Shown here piece after piece: positions 38,282 through 45,614 of a stretch of DNA of 64,000 bases. Source of the DNA: Novosphingobium indicum (GTDB taxonomy: Bacteria; Pseudomonadota; Alphaproteobacteria; Sphingomonadales; Sphingomonadaceae). Below the pieces are notes generated by a model. The model was given only the letters and a program-made list of their open reading frames with translations. It did no database searches and was not told where the DNA came from. The stretch is from NCBI RefSeq assembly GCF_014645195.1, contig NZ_BMLK01000002.1, forward strand, positions 186,001-250,000. Direction: 5' to 3'. Each line of letters begins with the position of its first letter. The first letter of the stretch is position 1. The position numbers were made by a program, and so were the translations under genes.

Positions 38282-38702
38282 CTGCTGAGGTCCCTTGGGA
38301 GGGGCGGGTTTCCCATTCGGTTCCATACATTCGGAAGAGGGATGGCAATCATCGACGAAGCGAACGCCCTCAGGGCTGGCCCTGGCTGTGGTCAAATGCC
38401 CACCGCCGTGCCGCCAACGATGATCTTTTGCGCTGGCGAGATATCTGGTGCCACCGCGTTCAATCCTGCATCGAAGAGCGAGTTTTCGTTCGAGGGTGCC
38501 GTCACGACGATGAGTTTCGATGCGCTACGATGAAATAATCCTGATTTTACAAAAGTATTGATCGATTTCCGAAGCGCTCGCGGCGTGGTTTCCTGTGCAC
38601 GACGCTTTCGATTCCTGGTTGATCTGTCCGATGCTTCTTTCAATTCGTCGTCGAAGACTTGTCTGAAAATGCTGCAAGTGCGGTAATTGCAATTGGCATT
38701 AC
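38282..38702. other. Region without a recognised gene
   Basis: About 420 nt between the carboxypeptidase relic and the palindrome. Short frames exist on both strands, but none resembles a known family. Base composition is more AT-rich than the surroundings toward the right end, which may be a promoter region for the small secreted protein. Confidence 0.4.
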
Positions 38703-38722
38703 CTACTAACCTAGGTTAGTAG
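38703..38722. promoter_or_regulatory. 20-bp perfect palindrome, candidate operator
   Basis: CTACTAACCT (38703-38712) is followed immediately by its reverse complement AGGTTAGTAG (38713-38722). It lies 56 nt before the start of the small secreted protein. Symmetric 20-bp sites of this kind suit a TetR- or GntR-type dimer. No regulator gene is adjacent. Confidence 0.6.
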
Positions 38723-38777
38723 CGCATCAGGTCCGACGATAAGGATCGGTTTGATACCTACCCATGGAGAGTTCGAA

Positions 38778-39098
38778 ATGAAAAAGTTTGGTTCTGGAAC
38801 CGTTCTCGCGGCGGTTGCCGCTCTTGCTTTGATGCCTGCTTCGGTAAACGCAGAAACGACGCAGTCGGTGCGTGAAGTCACCGAAGACGCGGCCGCACCC
38901 GTGCAGCTCAACAGTGGCATGATGCTCTACAGCTCGACCGGCCACCGCGTCGCCCCGATCTACAGCGTGACCTCGGACGGCGATCCGCAGCTCATTCTGA
39001 ACGGCCGTCTCGTTACCGTTCCGGCTTCGACGCTGTCGCTGGTGGACGGCAAGGTTACGTCCAACCTGACCAAGTCTCAGATTGCCAAGGCCAGGTAA
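38778..39098 (+). CDS. Small secreted protein of unknown function
   Basis: Protein of 106 aa with a clear signal peptide (MKKFGSGTVLAAVAALALMP, then ASVNA/ET cleavage). The mature part of about 80 residues is polar, without cysteines or metal motifs (VQLNSGMMLYSSTGHRVAPI). ATG at 38778 has GGAGA at 7 nt. I do not recognise the family. A palindrome lies 56 nt upstream, so expression is probably regulated. The protein is likely periplasmic. Confidence 0.82.
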   Translation: MKKFGSGTVLAAVAALALMPASVNAETTQSVREVTEDAAAPVQLNSGMMLYSSTGHRVAPIYSVTSDGDPQLILNGRLVTVPASTLSLVDGKVTSNLTKSQIAKAR

Positions 39099-39203
39099 AT
39101 CCAGTTTGCGAGGCAGGAGGCGTCCGGTCAGGTGTGTGTGGTGAACACATCGCTTGTCAGACGTCCCCTGCCAGCCCGTGGGTGACCGGCAGGAGTTGTC
39201 CGA

Positions 39204-39359
39204 TTATCCGGCGTGGACCGGAAAGACACGCGCATCGCCGTAGTCCCTGATGCGATCGACGTTATTCAGGGCTTCCATATCCGCATCGGAAATCTCGAAA
39301 TCGACGGCAGCGTTGTAGCGGATATGATTGAGGTTGCCCGACTGCGGCAGCGGAAGCAT
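39204..39359 (-). pseudogene. C-terminal remnant of an aldo/keto reductase
   Basis: Read on the minus strand from 39359, the 51-residue frame contains LPQSGNLNHIRYNAAVDFEI and ends in GDARVFPVHAG. This matches the C-terminal SGNxxHIRxN cofactor-binding segment of aldo/keto reductases and a C-terminal tail. The barrel is missing, so the gene is truncated. The break coincides with the start of a plus-strand relic. Confidence 0.72.
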
Positions 39360-39546
39360 GCTGAGCTCTTCGCGCCGGCTCGTGGCCGGATCGCTCCTGT
39401 TCGGCGTGGGATGGGGACTTGCCGGAATCTGCCCCCGGGCCCGCCGTCGTCAACTTGGCGATGGTGCCGTCCGTGGCCTTCGTCGTGCCGATGGTCGTTG
39501 GTCTGGTGGCTTCGGCGATGTGGGCGGCGCAGGCTCGGCTAAGCTG
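39355..39546 (+). pseudogene. Frameshifted C-terminal remnant of a YeeE/DUF6691 sulfur transporter
   Basis: The segment RRLVAGSLLFGVGWGLAGIC is the membrane motif of DUF6691/YeeE-YedE transporters. It continues as GPAVVNLAMVPSVAFVVPMVV only after a change of frame. The shift is at a run of five C around 39431-39435, where four C would restore the frame. The N-terminal half is absent. Confidence 0.7.
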
Positions 39547-40767
39547 CTATTCTGCCAGCCCGGTGAAGACGAACCGTTGCACGCGCCGGCCGGTATTGAC
39601 TTCCGTCGTGTAGACATTGCCTGCGCTGTCGACGTCGACGCTGTGCAGCCAGATAAACTGTCCCGGGTACCGCCCGTTGCGGCCGAATGACCCCAGGATC
39701 TGGTGTGTTTCGCGCAGCAGGATCCACACCCGACCGTTCATCATGTCGGCGACGTAGACATAGGTCCCGTCCGGGCTGAAGGCCACGTCGCTTGCCGTGC
39801 GGGTGCCGCCGGTTTCCGGCGCGATGACGATGTCCTTGATGAACGCGATCCCGGAAGGAGTCTCGCGGAACAGTTGCAGGCGGTTGTTGCGGCGGTCGCA
39901 GACATAGACGGTATTTTCGGGTCCGCGCACCACGCAGTGGACGATGTCGCCGAAGCTCCTGGACTCAGGGTTCGCGCCGCCATCGCCAGTGCTGGTCGCT
40001 TGGCTCTGATCGAACGGCTCGTCGCGAGTGCCGCCATCGGGCGCCCCGCCATAGGCCCCCCACATCTGTTTGAACGCGAGGTCGCCCTCGTCAAACTCGA
40101 CGATCCGCTTGTTGATATAGCCATCGGCCACCAGCACGCTTTCGCCGTTGCTGGCGATATCGGCCGGATTGCCGAGAAACTCTAGTGAGCCATTACCGTC
40201 CGTCGATTGCCGGCGTCCGATCTGCCGGATGAACTTACCGTCCATGGTGAAGTTGAGCACGACATGGTCGCCATTGCCGTTACCGCCCAGCCACACGGTC
40301 ATGGCGTCGTCGACAAACAACCCGTGCACATTGGCCGGCCATTGCTCGTTTCCGGTCTCGACAGCCTCGGGGCCCTTGCCGGTCACGGTGCTTTCGCCCG
40401 GGGCGATGTCCGGGCCGCCCCAGTTGCGCAGCAGGTTTCCTTCCTGATCGAACTGCATCACGTGGAGCGGAGCCTTGCAGCATCCCACGGCGATAGGCGG
40501 ATCGCTATCGAGCCCGGTTTCCGTCGCGTCGAGAGAATTCGGGCGCGTCAGGATCCAGATGTTGTCATTCCGGTCGACCGAGAGGCCGGGAACCTGGCCT
40601 AGAATCAGGTCATCCGGCAGTTTCGGCCAGCTCGTATCGACCTTGAACATGGGAATGGGGACATCGTCGTTGAGCCGCTCGCGAGCAACGTCGACGAGGG
40701 TGTCCGCCTGCGCGGCACTGGCCGCCATTACCGTTGCGGCCATTAGCAGAACGCGTCTCAACTTCAT
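39547..40767 (-). CDS. Exported NHL-repeat beta-propeller protein
   Basis: Protein of 406 aa with a signal peptide (MKLRRVLLMAATVMAASAAQA) and four or more NHL-type repeats (GNPADIASNGESVLVADGYINKR, RGPENTVYVCDRRNNRLQLF and HSVDVDSAGNVYTTEVNTGRR). It resembles the propeller of peptidylglycine-type lyases and SMP-30-like proteins. It is likely a periplasmic binding or hydrolytic protein. It follows the exported aminotransferase gene by 18 nt and GGAGAGAGGGAG precedes its ATG. Confidence 0.88.
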   Translation of the reverse strand: MKLRRVLLMAATVMAASAAQADTLVDVARERLNDDVPIPMFKVDTSWPKLPDDLILGQVPGLSVDRNDNIWILTRPNSLDATETGLDSDPPIAVGCCKAPLHVMQFDQEGNLLRNWGGPDIAPGESTVTGKGPEAVETGNEQWPANVHGLFVDDAMTVWLGGNGNGDHVVLNFTMDGKFIRQIGRRQSTDGNGSLEFLGNPADIASNGESVLVADGYINKRIVEFDEGDLAFKQMWGAYGGAPDGGTRDEPFDQSQATSTGDGGANPESRSFGDIVHCVVRGPENTVYVCDRRNNRLQLFRETPSGIAFIKDIVIAPETGGTRTASDVAFSPDGTYVYVADMMNGRVWILLRETHQILGSFGRNGRYPGQFIWLHSVDVDSAGNVYTTEVNTGRRVQRFVFTGLAE

Positions 40768-40785
40768 CTCCCTCTCTCCGTTCTG

Positions 40786-41916
40786 TCAGCCGGACAGTTG
40801 GCCTATGATTTCCGGCAGCGCCTTCGCATAACGTACGACGTCTTCCATCTTTCCCGTGCTGACTCGCGAGTATTGCGCCCAGGGGCCGTAGGCGCCGCGG
40901 ATCGCGATGCCGCGTTCCTGCATCGCGGCTTGAACCGCATCGGCATCGGGCACCTTCACATAGACGAAATTGGTCTGTGAGGGCAGGGCGGTCAGCCCGG
41001 CGGTCTTGACCGCATCAAGGATCATCGCCCGTCCTTCGGTCACCATGAGCTTGGATTGCTCGATGAACGCCGTGTCGTTGTAGCTGGCAATAGCACCGGC
41101 GATGCCTGCCACATTGCCACCGAAACTCATGAGGTAGCCTCTGATCCGATCGGCATTTTCCTCGCTGGTGATCGCGTATCCCACGCGCATTCCGGCCATG
41201 CCGTAGATCTTCGAAAACGTGCGGCAGATGATGACGTCGTGACCGTCGCGCACCAGGCCGACGAGCGAGTTGGCGTCGGGCGTGTCGGTCAGTTCGTTGT
41301 AGGCTTCGTCGATCAGCAGCGTGGCGCCCGGTGTGACCTTGGCGGCGAAGCTGCGCAGGGCGGCACTGTCGATCAGCATGCCGGTGGGGTTGTTGGGGTT
41401 GCATATCTGGATCAGCGAGACGTCGTCGCTCATGGCGCCTGCCATGGCATCGAGATCGACGCTCATGTCCGCGGCGAGCGGAACGCGGATCGATTTTACC
41501 CCCTGCCGCTCGCCGTAGTTGACCGTCGTATCCCAGAAAAGATCGGGGCACAGGATCGCGCCTTTCTCACCCCAGGCGAGTGCGATGGCGCAAAGGATCT
41601 CGGTCGATCCGCTGCCGAGGACCACCTGCTTGGGCGAAACGCCATTTCGCTCGGCGATCATGTCCTGAAGATACCCCACCCCGCGGTCGGCGTAGTAGCA
41701 GCCCATCCTGGCCGTCTTGCTGATCGCCTCGATGGCTGAAGGGGCAGGGCCGTATGGGTTTTCGTTCCGGCTGAGCAGGGCCTGTCCAGTGAGCGGCCCG
41801 AAATGCGATGCCTCGGCAGCAGGCGCGGCGGCGACGGTGCGAGCGGCAAGCGGTATCGCGCCGATCCCTGCGGAAAGGCTGGCTCCGGCGAGAAAATTTC
41901 TGCGATTGGCAATCAT
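40786..41916 (-). CDS. Tat-exported PLP-dependent aminotransferase (HisC-like fold)
   Basis: Protein of 376 aa. The N-terminus MIANRRNFLAGASLSAGIGA carries a twin-arginine motif (RRNFL) followed by a hydrophobic stretch and AAA site, so export in folded form is expected. The rest is a class I/II aminotransferase: NENPYGP, GSGSTE, CNPNNPTG and the PLP Lys in TFSKIYGMAGMRVGY. A periplasmic aminotransferase is uncommon, because PLP and keto-acid acceptors are mostly cytoplasmic. It lies between a TauE/SafE exporter and an NHL protein with gaps of 15 and 18 nt. Confidence 0.9.
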   Translation of the reverse strand: MIANRRNFLAGASLSAGIGAIPLAARTVAAAPAAEASHFGPLTGQALLSRNENPYGPAPSAIEAISKTARMGCYYADRGVGYLQDMIAERNGVSPKQVVLGSGSTEILCAIALAWGEKGAILCPDLFWDTTVNYGERQGVKSIRVPLAADMSVDLDAMAGAMSDDVSLIQICNPNNPTGMLIDSAALRSFAAKVTPGATLLIDEAYNELTDTPDANSLVGLVRDGHDVIICRTFSKIYGMAGMRVGYAITSEENADRIRGYLMSFGGNVAGIAGAIASYNDTAFIEQSKLMVTEGRAMILDAVKTAGLTALPSQTNFVYVKVPDADAVQAAMQERGIAIRGAYGPWAQYSRVSTGKMEDVVRYAKALPEIIGQLSG

Positions 41917-41931
41917 GGGAGAGTCCTTCCT

Positions 41932-42810
41932 TCAGTATTTGGCGATCATCGTCACTCCAACCACCAAGAGGTAAATTCCGAAGACGCGGCGTAGTACGGC
42001 CGGGCGCAGCAGGTGTGCGGTCGCGACACCGAGCGGCGCAACCAGCACCGACATGAAGGTGATCACGATCGCAGCGGGCAGGTTGACATAACCGACCGAC
42101 CCCCACGGCAGGTTCGGCTCGCCGAAGCCGATGAACAGGAATCCGATCGTGCCGGGCAGGGCAATGATTGCACCCATCCCGGCAGCTGTGCCGATAGCCC
42201 GGTGGATGGGGCTGCCACAGGCCGTCATCACGAGAGTCGTCAGGGTGCCGCCGCCGATGCCCAGTAGCGCGGAGACAAGGCCCAGCCCGCCAGCGATGCC
42301 TGCTCGTGGGAGGCCGGTCGGCAAGGCGACGGCCACCTTCTGGACGCGAGGGGCAGGGCGCAGGAAATAGATCGCAAAGGCGAACACGCCGAAACCGAAG
42401 ATCATCGCGAGTTCGGCGCCGCTGATCCGATCCGCTACCAGCGATCCGAATATCGTGCCCAGCGCAACGAAGGGCGCCCAGCTTTTCAAGACTGAGAAGT
42501 CGACGGCGTCGCGTGCGGCGTGGCTCATGGTCGAGCGGATGGAGGTAAAGATGATCGTCGCGAGCGAGGTGCCGACCGCGACATGAGCGACCTGCACGGG
42601 ATCGACACCGAGCATCGGCAACAGGAAAACCAGCGCGGGAACGACGACGAAGCCGCCGCCAATCCCGAACAGGCCGCCGGCAAAGCCCGCGCCTGCCCCG
42701 GCAAGGAGCAGTGCCGCAATCGTCAGACTAAGAGAGTTCGGATCGCCCACATCCTGAACATACCCCACAGAGGGGGCGTGCCAAGCTAATTGTTGCGCCG
42801 CAGCATCCAT
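41932..42810 (-). CDS. TauE/SafE-family sulfite/anion exporter
   Basis: Inner-membrane protein of about 292 aa with eight helices in two repeats, each beginning with the family motif (GGLFGIGGGFVVVPALVFLLP and LGLVSALLGIGGGTLTTLVM). The family exports sulfite, sulfoacetate or other organosulfur anions. It heads the operon with the Tat-exported aminotransferase and NHL protein. ATG at 42810 was chosen; a TTG at 42825 is in frame. Both starts lie in a long hairpin, and no Shine-Dalgarno sequence is obvious, so the start is uncertain. Confidence 0.85.
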   Translation of the reverse strand: MDAAAQQLAWHAPSVGYVQDVGDPNSLSLTIAALLLAGAGAGFAGGLFGIGGGFVVVPALVFLLPMLGVDPVQVAHVAVGTSLATIIFTSIRSTMSHAARDAVDFSVLKSWAPFVALGTIFGSLVADRISGAELAMIFGFGVFAFAIYFLRPAPRVQKVAVALPTGLPRAGIAGGLGLVSALLGIGGGTLTTLVMTACGSPIHRAIGTAAGMGAIIALPGTIGFLFIGFGEPNLPWGSVGYVNLPAAIVITFMSVLVAPLGVATAHLLRPAVLRRVFGIYLLVVGVTMIAKY

Positions 42811-42835
42811 GCTGTGGTGCAACAATTAGCTTGGC
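42780..42835. repeat. 56-nt near-perfect hairpin over the tauE start
   Basis: GCCAAGCTAATTGTTGC (42780-42796) and GCAACAATTAGCTTGGC (42819-42835) are exact reverse complements (17 bp). The pairing continues inward to 42805/42810 with two G-T pairs, giving about 26 bp and a 4-nt loop. It overlaps the predicted start codon. Confidence 0.8.
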
Positions 42836-42967
42836 CGGGCACGACCGCTATGGCGCAATCGTTCTGAGCGTTGGGCGTCTGTGGACCGAAAGCTGAAGCC
42901 GGCGCGAAAAGCGGTGCGGTGTTGCAGCCATTGATCTGCGCAGTGCGACAACCTGCGGTGTACAAAG

Positions 42968-43155
42968 CCCTACTTGGACAACGGCTTGATCTTGAGTCTG
43001 CGCGGCGTCGTCAATCTCGATGCCGGCAGCGGCAAGGACCCTAGCAGAGCAGAACGAACAGCGGCCCCCCACCGCAGCGCGATCCGCACCTGAAGCCGCT
43101 CGACCTCGACGCCTAGGAACCCGCGGCACTTGTCACGTTTCTGGAAACCCTCTGA
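42968..43155 (+). pseudogene. C-terminal remnant of a di-haem cytochrome c peroxidase/MauG-like protein
   Basis: PYLDNGLILSLRGVVNLDAG then GKDPSRA resembles the YxHNGxxxSLExVVxFY and GGKDPNK region near the end of bacterial cytochrome c peroxidases. After a frame change it continues as LKPLDLDA, an in-frame TAG, then EPAALVTFLETL and TGA, the family's C-terminal helix. Two haem motifs are absent. A frameshift and an internal stop show decay. Confidence 0.68.
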
Positions 43156-43194
43156 TCCCCGACTTCAGTCGGGAGGATAGGCCGGGCGAGTGGT

Positions 43195-43578
43195 CTATCT
43201 TGGGTGTCGAGAGGCGAGACAAATGCCCGCCAGGTTTTGTTCGCGTTTGATCCAGCGAACGCGAGCCGGCCTCTCCTTGGCTGCCAAGGCCAGAAACCGG
43301 GCGGCGTGATTGTTCGTCGCCTGACCGGTGTTCAAGACGAGGTTTGCCTCCCGAATGACAGCGAGCGCGTCACCGATCAGTTCTATGTCGGCAAGGCCCA
43401 ACGACTGGGCCTGTTCCATCGCCACGAGCAGGGCCAGCCATTCGGCGTCGGTATTGGTGCCGGTCCCGAGGTCTTCGAACAGATATTCGACGCCGCGTAT
43501 GACGACAGCGGCCTCCATGTGCCCCGGGTTAGGACGAGAGCCCCCATCGAAGAATACTTTCACTCTTCGGCGTGCCAT
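43195..43578 (-). CDS. RNase H-like nuclease domain protein
   Basis: Protein of 127 aa with the RNase H type I fold: FFDGGSRPNPG with Asp11, DAEWLALLVAM with Glu46 and LIGDALAVI with Asp70. The fourth acidic residue, normally in NxxAD, is replaced by Gly118 (REQNLAGIC). ATG at 43578 was chosen because upstream residues look non-coding. It may act on RNA-DNA hybrids, or be a divergent member with another metal ligand. It stands alone next to gene relics. Confidence 0.78.
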   Translation of the reverse strand: MARRRVKVFFDGGSRPNPGHMEAAVVIRGVEYLFEDLGTGTNTDAEWLALLVAMEQAQSLGLADIELIGDALAVIREANLVLNTGQATNNHAARFLALAAKERPARVRWIKREQNLAGICLASRHPR

Positions 43579-44335
43579 TCGAATATCGATCCTTCCGCTG
43601 CCAATCGTGACCGACCGGTCGTTGGGTCCTGGAGCCTGCAATACCCGCGTCGTCCGCATCTGCCAGCAATGGCAAGAAACTTGAAACAAAGAGCATTACT
43701 GCGGTTGAGGATCATGTGGGCACATTCGTTCGACCTGCTGGGCACTGCTGAGATCGAGGGGATGCGCACCGAAGTGCGGCGGTGGCACAAGGTCAGCCCA
43801 TACAGCAATACCGTGGCAGTACCAGCCAACATCCTGAGATGCCGGTTTCGTGCGGGCGCGGCCCGACCGGGGCTTGCCGGACCCCGGCGTGCCGCCAGCG
43901 GCGCCTTTCGCTGCCGGGTTCGTTGCACTTCCTGCCGCGCTCGCACCATCGTGAATTCGAGTCCGACGGGGCCGATCTCGATGTCGTCATCATGTTTCTC
44001 GATGATGAGCGGATAGACTTCAGTCTGAGCGATCGGGCCCAGCGGGAGCTGTGGGTTCCTTCGCTGGTCGAGATCATCAACATCGTCTGCCGCGAAGCGA
44101 TTGCGCTGGGCTTTTCCTCTGCGGCTTTGCTGGAATACTGCAAGGAAATCCTCGTCATCAAGCTGCTGCGCGAGCCGCTGAAGGACGAGTCCGTTCCCGG
44201 GGGCGCCGCTTTCAAGCGGCGACGGGCAAGTCACCGTCGTTATTCGTCGCGGAACTCCAGCTCGCGAAGTCGCGTGACAAGCGGTCTTCCATTTACTTCG
44301 CGTCGCAGGAGCATTCATCGCTGACACCGCGATAA
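43579..44335 (+). pseudogene. Decayed AraC-family regulator
   Basis: Fragments in several frames point to one broken regulator on the plus strand: MRTEVRRWHKVSPYSNTVAV (43761 on), then FESDGADLDVVIMFLDDERI through SSAALLEYCKEILVIKLLRE in another frame, and FQAATGKSPSLFVAELQLAK in a third, which matches the second HTH entry of AraC proteins (FxAATGxSPxxFVxxxRLxxA). Most of the DNA-binding domain is lost. The exact edges are uncertain, and 43579-43728 holds nothing recognised. Confidence 0.5.
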
Positions 44336-44387
44336 TGCGCGCCAGTACTGTGGTTGCGTTCATCGGGATCGTTGCTATCGGCGGTAC

Positions 44388-45614
44388 GTGCACGATTCTT
44401 CCCCCCCAGATCGTCCGCGCCGTTTCCGCTTGCCGGCTACGATGGTGCTGCTCTTTCTCTTTTGCATGGCAGGCTGTGCATCCGGCCCGACTGCACTTCC
44501 GTTCGATAGGCCAGCCCCTGAGCAGAACACAGGAAGGGCGTTGGGCCATTGGTGGCAGAAGGCCGGTGATCCCGTTCTGGCTGCGGTCATCGAGAACGGG
44601 CTGGCCCGGGACCCTGCGCTGATTTGTGAAGCCCATGCTTTGCGGCTCGCGGCAGATCGGGCGCGGGGGCATGGCGAACGGATCGACGTGCGGATCAGCC
44701 GGCTTTTCGGCAACAATGGAGCCGAGGAGGCTGAAGCGCGGCACCTGGCCGCCTTGTATCGTTATGCCGATCACCGCGCAGCCCGCGCTGCTGAAATCGC
44801 CACAGCCTACATCGAAGCGAGAAGGTTGCAGGAAGTGCTGTTTATTCGGGAGAACCTGCAAGCTCAATATGCAGACAACGCCGAGATCGCAGGCTTCCGC
44901 CGAGAGGCCGGGCTGGTCTCGGGTATCGACACCGGGCTTGCGGATTCGTTCCTCGGGTTAGGCGCATCAGGGCTGCAGTTGTTCCGGACCCGTCTGGAAG
45001 AGGCGCGGTCAACCTTGAGCCGTCTTACGAGCATCGAGGAGGCAAGAGTGTTGGAGTTGCTGGGCAATCAGGGGCGCGTTCCTGATATTGCTATCGATGC
45101 GGGTGGCCTGGAGGAGATTGATCTCGCAGAGCGCCCGGATTTGCTTGCCTTGCATTATCGGCTGTCTGCGAAGGTGATCGGGAAAGGGGGCAGTCCGCTT
45201 TCGGCGCACGTCGACAAGCAAGCCGATGGTCCTCCCGGCGATAGCTCGCGTGAGCAGGAGCGGGCGCTCTACAGAGACGCGTGGGCAAAAGCCCATACCG
45301 ACGTGGAGCGTGCCCGCAGCGCTGCCAATGCCGCCGCTGCCAGACAGGTGGACTTGTCGAAAAGTATGGTGATCGCGCGCCGGACGGCAGAAGATGCGCG
45401 GCTGGCCTATCGCAATGGAACGGAGACCTTCGCCACGCTTTTCGTAGCCGAAGCGGCCTTGTTGGCCGTCGAGGAGGGGCATGTCGCTGCCCGCGCCGAG
45501 TTGGCCGTGGCAACGATACAGTCGTGGAGGGACCGAGGGGGAGGATGGAGTGCTGCAGATCTTGGCGCGGACATGCCGAAGTCCGCGGCTGGCGAGGTAA
45601 TCGCTTGTGAGTGA
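44388..45614 (+). CDS. TolC-like outer-membrane efflux lipoprotein
   Basis: Protein of 408 aa with a lipobox (LLFLFCMAGCASG). It starts like NodT proteins (HWWQKAGDPVLAAVIENGLA), has long helical stretches, and ends with RTAEDARLAYRNGTETFATLFVAEAALLAVE, the second-repeat helix of OEP proteins. It is shorter than the usual 450-490 residues. GTG at 44388 gives the full leader; ATG at 44442 is possible. It overlaps the MFP gene by 8 nt and sits ahead of two glucan genes, without an inner-membrane pump gene. Confidence 0.85.
   Translation: MHDSSPPDRPRRFRLPATMVLLFLFCMAGCASGPTALPFDRPAPEQNTGRALGHWWQKAGDPVLAAVIENGLARDPALICEAHALRLAADRARGHGERIDVRISRLFGNNGAEEAEARHLAALYRYADHRAARAAEIATAYIEARRLQEVLFIRENLQAQYADNAEIAGFRREAGLVSGIDTGLADSFLGLGASGLQLFRTRLEEARSTLSRLTSIEEARVLELLGNQGRVPDIAIDAGGLEEIDLAERPDLLALHYRLSAKVIGKGGSPLSAHVDKQADGPPGDSSREQERALYRDAWAKAHTDVERARSAANAAAARQVDLSKSMVIARRTAEDARLAYRNGTETFATLFVAEAALLAVEEGHVAARAELAVATIQSWRDRGGGWSAADLGADMPKSAAGEVIACE

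Noticed and set aside
39703..40185. Plus-strand 160-codon open frame
   Set aside because: It is antisense to the NHL protein gene and has shadow-like composition.
42848..43129. Minus-strand 93-codon open frame
   Set aside because: It overlaps the di-haem peroxidase relic seen on the plus strand and shows no family features.
43560..44867. Minus-strand open frame of 435 codons
   Set aside because: It spans the AraC relic and the start of the TolC-like gene in antisense. The plus-strand motifs (lipobox, HTH piece) are much stronger.
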